A DNA stretch of 12,894 nt, from positions 1 to 12,894 of the forward strand of contig JAFGDI010000263.1 in the NCBI GenBank assembly GCA_016932145.1, in the 5' to 3' direction. Shown in pieces: positions 7,154 through 12,894 of this stretch. The position numbers and the translations under genes are program-made. Under the pieces are notes generated by a model. It did no database searches, was not told where the DNA came from, and worked only from the letters and a program-made list of their open reading frames with translations. The stretch's first letter is position 1, and the number at the start of each line of letters is the position of its first letter. The DNA comes from Sedimentisphaerales bacterium. GTDB lineage: Bacteria; Planctomycetota; Phycisphaerae; Sedimentisphaerales; SM23-30.

Positions 7154-7442
7154 GTAACCGTTCACACAGTTACAGTAATAAGTAACAGGTAACAAGTTTC
7201 GTAACCGTTCATATCCCAGGAAACGCCGACAGTTGAGGGTAAAGCCCGAAATCCCGACAATTCGGTACTCGGCAAACGAAACGGATTATAAGTAAAAAAC
7301 GGTTTAAGCTCAATATTGTAATAGTAGATATGATCCTCTATCCTGGTATCAAGCAATCTGCTAGCTTTGCCTGACAATAGCCAAGCTGGGGCTCGGCGTT
7401 CCCAGAGAAGAAAATCCGTGTGAACGGTCAAGATTATACTGG
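7154..7442. repeat. Repeat-rich spacer, possible small inverted-repeat element
   Basis: The 328-bp gap between ygiQ and the HDOD gene contains no credible gene. The 20-bp palindrome GTAACCGT-TCAC-ACAGTTAC lies at 7154-7173. A half copy, GTAACCGTTCA, lies at 7201-7211, and an inverted copy at 7416-7428 reads ACCGTTCACACGG on the minus strand. Thus 12 of 13 bases are shared as inverted repeats near both ends (7157-7169 and 7416-7428). ATACTGG occurs on both outer sides (7148-7154 and 7436-7442). GTTAAC is doubled at 7134-7146, with further GTAAC words at 7182, 7189 and 7201. A GC-rich block at 7384-7406 translates on the minus strand as WERRAPAW, a phrase I associate with dispersed intergenic repeats, so the 89-codon open frame there is probably spurious. 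A MITE-like element is possible but unproven. Confidence 0.5.
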
Positions 7443-7450
7443 CTATTATC

Positions 7451-8467
7451 TCAGGGCATATAATTCATGTCAGGATTGTCGTCATTATCCAGATCGGAGA
7501 ATTCGAGTATAGTGCGTGTAGTCTCTTCGGCCATCTCGCTTAATATTTTATTTGTCTGAATAAGAATGTCGGCAATGTCCAGCGGCTTATCCAATATATC
7601 TTCAAAGAGGGTTACCGTACGATTATATTCGCTTTGGACATCTTTAAATAGCTCTTCTGTGCCGGTGGTGTCGAGGTTAAATACCTTACGACAATAGGTG
7701 CTTAGTTCCAGGTCTTCGGCACAAATCTCTTTCGGGTCATTGAATGAGAGCATGCCAGAGAAATAAGCGATCTGGTATAATTTCATTTCAGAGGTTTTCG
7801 CCGGTGCCAGAGTTCTTTTAGTATGGTGCATGGAGATCGGGCCTACTAAAACCGTGGGCAGATTCCAGATGCGGGCCAAAAACCCGGCGGCTTCTATATG
7901 ATTTATATTGAACAACTGCCTTTCCTTATTATATAAGGTATAGTGCGAGATGTTTTTGTCACTCCATAGTTTGGCATAGGGTTCGCCAATAGCCTGCAAT
8001 AGAAGCATAACACCACTATCTTGTAATAGTCCGGTGAGAAAAGCTTCTTCTTTTACTTCCGGGCAAAATCTTTCACCTAACTGGCGGCCAACTATAGCGC
8101 GGATCAGACATTGATTCCAGAACAAGTTCTGATTGAACCCGGCACTTTCAAACTGGCGCAGGGAGCTAAGCAGGTTATAACCCAGGGCAACAGAGCGAAC
8201 ATATTTAAGACCCAGAGCCGAGACAGCCCGTTCTACTGTGGTTGCCTTCTGGCGCAGGCCATAAAAAGCTGAGTTTGCTACATGGAGCAGTCGGGTAGCC
8301 ATTCCCTGGTCAGATTCAATAACTGAAGCGAAATCTGAGAAACTGGCATTGTCATTCCGACATAGTTCCAATAACTTTTGCGCGACGGCGGGCAAGGTCG
8401 GCACTTTCCCTTTTTTTACCAGTAACTTCAATGCCAGTCTGTAATCTGTTGTATCTGTTGTCGTCAT
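7451..8467 (-). CDS. HDOD domain signalling protein
   Basis: A 338-aa cytoplasmic protein with an HDOD domain (PF08668) over residues about 20-215. HDOD domains are HD-superfamily folds without the catalytic HD pair and act in signalling or regulation. The signature KVPTLPAVAQKLLEL (21-35) is followed by FASVIESDQGMATRLLHVANSAFYG (46-70) and ERAVSALGLKYVRSVALG (79-96). The position that is HD in true phosphohydrolases reads LLQDSG (148-152), and the terminal NHIEAAGFLARIWNLP...MHH is typical. Residues 220-338 form a largely helical C-terminal extension of unknown role, rich in acidic residues at the end. No membrane segment or receiver domain is seen. It lies 138 bp downstream of the HD-GYP/PilZ gene on the same strand with no clear terminator between them, so co-transcription is plausible. 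The ATG at 8467 has an AAAGG motif about 9 nt upstream. Confidence 0.92.
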   Translation of the reverse strand: MTTTDTTDYRLALKLLVKKGKVPTLPAVAQKLLELCRNDNASFSDFASVIESDQGMATRLLHVANSAFYGLRQKATTVERAVSALGLKYVRSVALGYNLLSSLRQFESAGFNQNLFWNQCLIRAIVGRQLGERFCPEVKEEAFLTGLLQDSGVMLLLQAIGEPYAKLWSDKNISHYTLYNKERQLFNINHIEAAGFLARIWNLPTVLVGPISMHHTKRTLAPAKTSEMKLYQIAYFSGMLSFNDPKEICAEDLELSTYCRKVFNLDTTGTEELFKDVQSEYNRTVTLFEDILDKPLDIADILIQTNKILSEMAEETTRTILEFSDLDNDDNPDMNYMP

Positions 8468-8605
8468 TATCTAATACCTTTATCTTCCTGAAATATATCT
8501 TTCTCCACCGTAGAATTAAATCGGGTATCTGGAAGTGATAGTTAAATAAAATCGTGAAAATAAAGATAAGTTTATAGTCTTATAACTAAGAGCAAATGGC
8601 TGCTG

Positions 8606-10009
8606 TCAGCTCAGGCGGTTAAGTCTTTCAAACAGGGCCCTGGTGCCTTCCTGAGAATTGGTTTCAAAGAAAGCAGCGCCAATAACAAACAGATCCTTGG
8701 TAACTTCCTGAACTCTTTTAACTTTGCCCAGTAAGCACACTGGTTCACTGGTACTGCCGATATAGACCTTAGCCAGAACTATCTGGCTGATGTCAAATGG
8801 TTTATAGCTCATAAAACCCATTCCCGACTGGGAGATGTTATGCATAATAACATCATGACTGGACTGTATAGCCCATTTTTCGTTTTTCAGATAGAGTATT
8901 TCGGCTGTGCCTTTGCAGCGGAAAAAGAATCTTTGATGCCGGCGACCACTGGGATTGATCTTTTTGTTTTCAGAGTCAATGCCGGCCAGACTGAATTGTG
9001 AGAGCTTTACTTTGTTTTCCGCTTCGTCCAGCAATACCGTATTAGCATACGAAATAAAGCTGTTGAGCATTGCCGGGTCAAATTGTTTATTGTATTGTGT
9101 TTCCAATAATTCAATTGCTCTGACAATACTTTGTTTTTCATTTCTATAAGAAAAGTCGCTGGTCAACTGCTCAAAGGTATAGGCCAGGCCGGCTAATTGC
9201 CCGATGAGAGAAATATCATTACCTTTTAACCCATAAGGATAACCAGAGCCATCGACCCGCTCATGATGCTCAGCTACTATACTGATAATTTCCATCGGAA
9301 CATTATTGAGTGTGTCGAGATGTTTAATCCCCAGTTCGACATGGGAGCGGATCATCGCCGGTGTGCGGTTTTCTTTGGGTAAATGTATTTTGCCAATATC
9401 ATGCAGTAAAGCACCAGCCCCCATCATACTCAGAGCGTCTTTATCAGTAAGGCCCAGTTTGGTAGCAAAGCCCTGCATGATCGAGGCCATTTTTACCAGG
9501 TGAGCGGCATCATCCGGGTCTTTTGTACATAATCGGTAAACTTCCTTTAGCGACATACCTGCCATCATTAACTGGGCATTACAATCTGAGCTTGTGATCG
9601 TCTGGTCGAGGTCTTTCTGGTTGGGTAAGGTCTGATTAAGTTTACCAGCCAGGCTAACTGCCGTTTCATGCATTATCTGCTGTTTCTCAGCAATGCTTAT
9701 ACTATTATCTTTGATCGTATCCAGGAGAGATTCGCCCATAAGGTCGAAAAATCTGGATTTGTCTTTACTGCTGATAAAGACATATTTCACATCAGAGGCC
9801 AGCAGTCTTTTACGGTCATCATTGGTAAAGCCCAGACCATTACTGCTATACAGACAATATTCATTATCAGACTTAATGTAGGTAGGTATCTTAGCCAACT
9901 GTTTGGCATCTACATGCTTGAGGGGTACGGGCACAAAGGCTCTCTCTGACTCCGAAGGATTAGCGCCATTAGTTTGTTCGTCCGATAATATCTTAGGACT
10001 GTCGTCCAT
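8606..10009 (-). CDS. HD-GYP domain protein with C-terminal PilZ domain
   Basis: A soluble 467-aa protein that joins a c-di-GMP phosphodiesterase-type domain to a c-di-GMP receptor domain. An N-terminal region (about 25-100) resembles the small beta-rich domain often preceding HD-GYP. The HD-GYP domain spans about 155-335: H170, H203-D204 in LLHDIGK, H223, H248-H249-E250 and DGSGYP (253-258) are retained. The aspartate normally found in the ADVFDALTS segment is Tyr277 (AYTFEQLTS), so one metal ligand is missing. The PilZ domain (about 350-465) keeps both c-di-GMP motifs, RRHQR (356-360) and NISQSG (391-396). ATG at 10009 is preferred because AAAAGG lies 6 nt upstream; a TTG at 10054 would add 15 residues without a ribosome site. 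The HDOD gene follows on the same strand. No transmembrane segment or receiver domain is visible. Confidence 0.93.
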   Translation of the reverse strand: MDDSPKILSDEQTNGANPSESERAFVPVPLKHVDAKQLAKIPTYIKSDNEYCLYSSNGLGFTNDDRKRLLASDVKYVFISSKDKSRFFDLMGESLLDTIKDNSISIAEKQQIMHETAVSLAGKLNQTLPNQKDLDQTITSSDCNAQLMMAGMSLKEVYRLCTKDPDDAAHLVKMASIMQGFATKLGLTDKDALSMMGAGALLHDIGKIHLPKENRTPAMIRSHVELGIKHLDTLNNVPMEIISIVAEHHERVDGSGYPYGLKGNDISLIGQLAGLAYTFEQLTSDFSYRNEKQSIVRAIELLETQYNKQFDPAMLNSFISYANTVLLDEAENKVKLSQFSLAGIDSENKKINPSGRRHQRFFFRCKGTAEILYLKNEKWAIQSSHDVIMHNISQSGMGFMSYKPFDISQIVLAKVYIGSTSEPVCLLGKVKRVQEVTKDLFVIGAAFFETNSQEGTRALFERLNRLS

Positions 10010-10144
10010 TATACGCCTTTTGCATTTTGCATACTTAATCGGTCCTGATATCAAAGCCGATAAAATAATGTTATGCCCTGCTGAATTCCATGTCTATGCC
10101 CCCAATATCGAACTATTCAGAGCAAAACTTGATATTTAAATAAC

Positions 10145-10180
10145 AAACTCACTCAGGTACAAATGCCACAGAGTGAGTTT
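10145..10180. terminator. 10-bp perfect inverted repeat, possible terminator
   Basis: AAACTCACTC (10145-10154) and GAGTGAGTTT (10171-10180) are perfect inverted copies around a 16-nt loop. On the minus strand the stem is followed by GTTATTTAAAT, so it could terminate the mlaD transcript about 200 bp past its stop. It also sits directly before the ATG of the hydrolase remnant on the plus strand, so an operator role is an alternative. The stem is AT-rich and lacks a clean T-tract. Confidence 0.45.
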
Positions 10181-10292
10181 ATGATGCAGAATGTTGTAAT
10201 TATTCACGGTTCGCCTGCAAATCAGAGACACAATTATGTGGTTCAATGAAAAAAAAGTACAAGACATACTTATGCAAAGATATTATAAATAA
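10181..10292 (+). pseudogene. Remnant of an alpha/beta hydrolase N-terminus
   Basis: ATG ATG at 10181-10186 opens a frame that starts MMQNVVIIHGSPANQ and stops at TGA 10247-10249 after 22 codons. This matches the opening beta strand and HG oxyanion-hole motif of RBBP9/YdeN-like small alpha/beta hydrolases (typically MKNVVIIHGxPxN). Shifting by one base near 10236 gives a further stretch, MWFNEKKVQDILMQRYYK, ending at TAA 10290-10292. This could correspond to the following W-rich helix region of that family. No serine nucleophile or later hydrolase sequence is present, so most of the gene appears deleted. It lies between the inverted repeat at 10145-10180 and the palindromes at 10305-10372. 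A coincidental short ORF is the alternative. Confidence 0.4.
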
Positions 10293-10304
10293 AACTTATA
10301 TCTT

Positions 10305-10372
10305 ATGCCCGCGTGAACGCTTACGAAGGGTGTTTATAGGACTTAGAAATCAGTAACCATTCACACGGTTAC
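10305..10372. repeat. Two copies of the GTAACC...GGTTAC palindrome after mlaD
   Basis: The better copy, 10353-10372, reads GTAACCAT-TCAC-ACGGTTAC and can form 7 of 8 stem pairs. It begins 5 bp past the mlaD stop on the minus strand. A second, degenerate copy lies at 10305-10324 in the opposite orientation, matching the 20-bp consensus at about 15 positions and flanked by CTTCGTAA, as is the copy near 7201. With the remnant and inverted repeat above, this accounts for most of the 368-bp spacer 10010-10377; I see nothing else there. Confidence 0.6.
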
Positions 10373-10377
10373 AGAAA

Positions 10378-11421
10378 TCAGAGATTCATGTCAACGCCCT
10401 TTTCTCTCCAGAGGTTTAACAGCTTTTTCATTTCTTCTAATGCCAGTGAGAGTCTGGCAGAAGTGTCTGTCAGTGACTCATATAATTTCGGGTCATTGAG
10501 CAATCTGTCAATAGTACCTTCGCCATCAACGGCTTTGAGCATAACACTGTTGAATGACTTAAGAGCGACAGCCAATTCATCTGCCACTGTCTGGGTCTTT
10601 TCACCCAGTGGTGCAAATGAATCAGACAGGCGGGTGACCTGAGTGTCGATATTATTAACCACCTGTCCGGAGCGATCGGCCAGTTGATTGGCTTTGGCAA
10701 TTACTTCTCGCAGTTCTGTACTGCCCTGAGACAGTTCACTTATCATGTTGGCTATATTGGCTTGATTGTCCCGATCGCCGACAATTGTATTGAGATTGCG
10801 CAGTGTCTCATCAAAACGCATAATTGCCGTTGTCAGATTAGCGTTAATGTTTTTATTTTCATTGTCAGCATCTTCCGGGGTAATAGCGTTAAGTTGACTG
10901 CGGACGCTTTGCGAGAGCAGGTCAAGCGACTCGATCAGGTTGTCGAGTTTCTGTTGCGTTGTTTCAGAGATGAACTGACTGCCTTCTGAGATAACGCCAA
11001 AAAGTTCACTGCCATCAATCAGAAAACTATCAGACGGCTGAGGGGGTAACGCCAGTTCAATATAGCTGGAGCCCAGACCGCGTTGAAATATCTTAGGGGT
11101 TATATTATCAGGTATCTGGTAATTTTTAGCTATAGTGATAACAACAATAGCGTTGAATTCCATGGGGGCGGTCTCAGCCCGGCCCGGGCGCAGGGCCGGC
11201 GGTAGAACTTCAATTACCTTACCCACCGAAAAGCCACGGAAATAGACCGCAGAATTTTCTTGTATGCCCGGCACTTCCGGAAAACTTATCCTGATCTGAT
11301 TGGCGTCCATCTTACTGACAAAGCCAGGCAGATCGCCAAACTTAAATACCATCCAGCTAAAGCATAGCAGGCTGATAAAGGCAAACAGACCAACTATTGT
11401 ATCTCTGCGTTTATGTTCCAT
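10378..11421 (-). CDS. MCE/MlaD family lipid-transport protein
   Basis: A 347-aa protein anchored in the inner membrane by one N-terminal helix (about residues 9-27, VGLFAFISLLCFSWMVFKF), with the rest facing the periplasm. An MlaD/MCE domain spans about 38-130 and contains FPEVPGIQENSAVYFRGFSVGKVIEV, the hallmark segment, and GLGSSYIEL near its end. MCE proteins form hexameric rings that ferry lipids between membranes with an MlaE permease and MlaF ATPase. Residues about 150-340 are a long, helical, coiled-coil-like tail rich in Asn, Asp, Ser and Leu, as in the tube-forming or Mce-like members. The final segment, DRLLNDPKLYESLTDTS, is common in this family. Here the gene is solitary: no mlaE or mlaF lies next to it, so partners must be encoded elsewhere. 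The ATG at 11421 has only a poor GAG ribosome site. Confidence 0.9.
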   Translation of the reverse strand: MEHKRRDTIVGLFAFISLLCFSWMVFKFGDLPGFVSKMDANQIRISFPEVPGIQENSAVYFRGFSVGKVIEVLPPALRPGRAETAPMEFNAIVVITIAKNYQIPDNITPKIFQRGLGSSYIELALPPQPSDSFLIDGSELFGVISEGSQFISETTQQKLDNLIESLDLLSQSVRSQLNAITPEDADNENKNINANLTTAIMRFDETLRNLNTIVGDRDNQANIANMISELSQGSTELREVIAKANQLADRSGQVVNNIDTQVTRLSDSFAPLGEKTQTVADELAVALKSFNSVMLKAVDGEGTIDRLLNDPKLYESLTDTSARLSLALEEMKKLLNLWREKGVDMNL

Positions 11422-11469
11422 TTTTTTCTCGTAACAGGCACCGACATAGCGGCTTTATGGATGGTGCTC

Positions 11470-11509
11470 TTAACCAATTATTATACCGCTGGTTAAATGC
11501 TATTAACAG
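11470..11509 (-). promoter_or_regulatory. Candidate mlaD promoter overlapped by an inverted repeat
   Basis: On the minus strand a perfect TATAAT (11485-11480) lies 58 bp before the mlaD ATG. A weak -35 CTGTTA (11509-11504) is 18 bp upstream. A 7-bp perfect inverted repeat, TTAACCA (11470-11476) and TGGTTAA (11490-11496), brackets the -10 box with a 13-nt spacer. The arrangement is that of a repressor operator, although no binding protein is identified. Confidence 0.45.
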
Positions 11510-11573
11510 TCATTCACTGTCTTACTTAATGTGATTATACCAGTAGAGATAGGCAAGTGCAATTTATAAAATT

Positions 11574-11593
11574 GTAACCGTATAACTGGTTAC
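11574..11593. repeat. Copy of the GTAACC...GGTTAC palindrome
   Basis: GTAACC and GGTTAC flank an 8-nt centre, giving the same 20-nt length as the copies at 7154-7173 and 10353-10372. The outer 6 bp pair perfectly but the centre differs from the other copies. It lies in the 426-bp gap between the mlaD and zinc-ribbon genes. Confidence 0.55.
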
Positions 11594-11618
11594 ATATAAT
11601 TGGTTACTTAAGGAAGTG

Positions 11619-11686
11619 TTGACAGGTGATTTCCCGGCAAATGTATGAAAATACACAGCAGACCGACTGTCAGGTCGGCCTGCTGT
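11619..11686 (+). ncRNA. Promoter-like TTGACA and long hairpin in a gene-free stretch
   Basis: A perfect -35 TTGACA (11619-11624) is followed 19 bp later by TATGAA (11644-11649). Just past it, ACAGCAGACCGAC (11655-11667) pairs with GTCGGCCTGCTGT (11674-11686) in a 13-bp stem with one mismatch. On the plus strand this could be the 5' end of a small RNA extending toward 11840, where AGTAAGTG (11790-11797) and CACTTACT (11825-11832) form another stem. On the minus strand the same hairpin is followed by GTATTTTCAT and could terminate the zinc-ribbon transcript about 160 bp past its stop. I match no known RNA family. The rest of 11422-11847 shows no gene. Confidence 0.3.
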
Positions 11687-11847
11687 TGGCATGGTAACCT
11701 TTCGTAATGCGTACCCTGTGGGAGTTATTGTCAGAAGAGCTACCCACTTGTTGCCCCATTGGCAAAGCCATGCCCGTTACGGTCAGGTCAGTAAGTGAAA
11801 GCAAGAGTGTGCAGCGAAATAGAACACTTACTAACGATAGTATTATC

Positions 11848-12297
11848 CTAATACCAGACCGTTACGATCAAATGTGATTCGGTCTTTTTCCCTTCAACTA
11901 AGCCGACAGTAGAATTGGAAAACTTTATCTCTATATCAGGATTGGCATCAAGCCAGTCATTAATAAAATCTTCCATATATTCCATTGCGTTTTCACTGAG
12001 TCGCGAATGGAAAACCCTCATTCTACATGCACCATTGCCATTAATGAGCGGGGTACGCCGCCATTTGTGGTCTTTCTTATGGGTGTCCCCAGAGCCAAAA
12101 GCCTTGATCTGTGATGAGCCCATTACCCCAACCTTATCACTGGTCCCGGCAGAAACGCCCAGGTCGAGATGGATCTTCTCTTCATTATCGGGTACTATCT
12201 CTGGAAATTTACATACCGGACATTGGATCTTCTCGCCTATCATTGAAGCAGGCGCCTCAAGATGCTCATTACACTGACTGCATTTAAAGTATATCAT
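11848..12297 (-). CDS. Zinc-ribbon protein of unknown function
   Basis: A 149-aa soluble protein. Residues 1-35 form a CxxC-x16-CxxC zinc ribbon (C6, C9, C26, C29) beginning MIYFKCSQCNEHLEAPASM. This type of ribbon is frequent at the N-termini of planctomycete and lentisphaere proteins. A low-complexity linker rich in Gly, Ser, Asp and Lys covers about 40-85. The C-terminal domain (about 88-149) reads CRMRVFHSRLSENAMEYMEDF, then NDWLDANPDIEIKF and ends LIVTVWY; it looks like a compact alpha/beta fold. I recall similar tails in PVC-group hypothetical proteins but cannot name a family, so no function is assigned. The ATG is preceded by GGGTGG, a usable ribosome site. The gene stands alone, about 210 bp from the TPR gene. 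Confidence 0.85.
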   Translation of the reverse strand: MIYFKCSQCNEHLEAPASMIGEKIQCPVCKFPEIVPDNEEKIHLDLGVSAGTSDKVGVMGSSQIKAFGSGDTHKKDHKWRRTPLINGNGACRMRVFHSRLSENAMEYMEDFINDWLDANPDIEIKFSNSTVGLVEGKKTESHLIVTVWY

Positions 12298-12456
12298 AAT
12301 ACCACCCTAAGATATTTCTCTGGTTGCTCAATATTTAAATACATTTCCAGACGGTGAAAGGTTAAGAAACAACAAGAGCGAACATTTAAAAAGAGCAACA
12401 GAGCGTTACAAAATAAATTTGATCCGAACTATGAAATTATTATAGACAACTATTAG

Positions 12457-12484
12457 ATTATAACACTTCAGTGGCTTTAGACAA
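12457..12484 (-). promoter_or_regulatory. Candidate promoter for the zinc-ribbon gene
   Basis: On the minus strand TTGTCT (12484-12479), a 16-bp spacer and a perfect TATAAT (12462-12457) form a good sigma-70 match, leaving a leader of about 150 nt. A second TATAAT (12444-12439) lies downstream without a good -35. The rest of the AT-rich 12298-12509 spacer shows no gene or strong hairpin. Confidence 0.5.
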
Positions 12485-12509
12485 TACTTAAAATAGTAAA
12501 GAGAGTAAA

Positions 12510-12894
12510 TTATTTTTCCAGCAGATCGTCCCACTGCTGCTTGTCATTTATCTGATTGAGTTTATTTTCTAAAATATCTTTAGCCTGTTCCAGTTCACCT
12601 GTTTTCAGATGGCAGTACATCAATCCCATAAGAGCTTTGTTATGGCGGGGATATTGGGCCAGGAAGATATCAAAGTTTGCCTTTGCCTGCTCAAATTTAC
12701 CCTGCAGGCATAAGACATCGGCCAGATGATAATACGCCGGATAATAATCTGGCGACATAGAGACCACCTGTTCGTAAAGCAGGCGGGCCCGGTCATATTC
12801 GCCTCGCTCATAGGCTTCATGTCCCAGTTCCAGATAGCTTAATGCCCGACCGGCAAGAGCCTGGGGTTTGTCTGGGGTTTTGGCCGGTATTTGC
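12510..12894 (-). CDS. TPR-repeat protein, C-terminal part
   Basis: The frame is open from the window edge to TAA at 12510-12512, about 127 residues, and the gene must begin beyond 12894. Three consecutive 34-residue tetratricopeptide repeats are visible: ALSYLELGHEAYERGEYDRARLLYE..., PAYYHLADVLCLQGKFEQAKANF... and KALMGLMYCHLKTGELEQAKDIL.... They carry the usual A/G/Y/A pattern. TPR arrays are helical scaffolds for protein-protein contacts. The N-terminal part, which would show an export signal or other domain, is missing. An internal GTG at 12767 is not the start, because the repeats continue upstream of it in frame. The partner and role are unknown. Confidence 0.87.
   Translation of the reverse strand, partial: QIPAKTPDKPQALAGRALSYLELGHEAYERGEYDRARLLYEQVVSMSPDYYPAYYHLADVLCLQGKFEQAKANFDIFLAQYPRHNKALMGLMYCHLKTGELEQAKDILENKLNQINDKQQWDDLLEK

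Noticed and set aside
7162..7431. 89-codon minus-strand open frame in the ygiQ-HDOD spacer
   Set aside because: It spans palindromic repeats and a GC-rich repeat block, starts within the inverted repeat, has no ribosome site and shows no protein domain.
10190..10240. TΨC-like GGTTCGCC, checked as a possible tRNA
   Set aside because: No cloverleaf stems or anticodon arm can be formed around it; the frame instead resembles a hydrolase N-terminus.
11707..11877. 56-codon plus-strand open frame beginning MRTLWELLSEEL
   Set aside because: It has no Shine-Dalgarno and no recognisable family, and it overlaps the 3' end of the zinc-ribbon gene on the opposite strand.
12510..12767. Reading the TPR gene as a complete 85-aa protein from GTG 12767
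   Set aside because: The frame stays open to the window edge and another TPR unit continues upstream, so the GTG is internal.

Overview
The window reads as ordinary chromosomal DNA from a Gram-negative-type bacterium, roughly 45% GC by eye, with well-separated genes and repeat-rich spacers. The large-insert GyrB, the planctomycete/lentisphaere-like double-CxxC zinc-ribbon protein, the lone MlaD-like MCE protein and the nucleoside-symporter-like MFS transporter fit the PVC superphylum (Planctomycetota/Lentisphaerota side) best. This placement rests on protein flavour and memory, not on a search. I see no phage, conjugative, CRISPR or defence module.

Layout. 1-117: gyrB promoter and hairpin leader. 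118-2571 (+): gyrB, closed by a strong intrinsic terminator and convergent with an MFS transporter (2644-3873, -). 3874-4105: a cluster of four related 24-bp palindromic repeats beside rnhA (4106-4603, -). 4604-4810: divergent promoter region. 4811-5209 (+): yjbQ/UPF0047. 5329-7122 (+): YgiQ-type radical SAM protein, with a fifth copy of the 24-bp palindrome just before its start. 7123-7450: repeat-rich spacer that may be a small inverted-repeat element. 7451-8467 (-): HDOD protein. 8606-10009 (-): HD-GYP + PilZ protein. 10010-10377: spacer with a 10-bp inverted repeat, the apparent broken N-terminus of an alpha/beta hydrolase, and two palindromes of a second family. 10378-11421 (-): MCE/MlaD protein. 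11422-11847: noncoding region with a promoter-like motif and a strong hairpin. 11848-12297 (-): zinc-ribbon protein of unknown role. 12510-12894 (-): 3' part of a TPR protein that runs off the window.

How the genes fit together. GyrB and RNase HI serve DNA topology and R-loop removal. HD-GYP-PilZ and HDOD form a plausible signalling pair linked to c-di-GMP, but the HD-GYP domain lacks one conserved metal-ligand aspartate, so it may bind or sense rather than hydrolyse. MlaD suggests envelope lipid transport, but no mlaE or mlaF partner lies beside it. No convincing new multi-gene system is present. The most interesting signals are the two palindromic repeat families, the degenerate HD-GYP site, the natural Asn at the GyrB quinolone-resistance position, the hydrolase remnant and the possible noncoding RNA locus near 11.6-11.8 kb.
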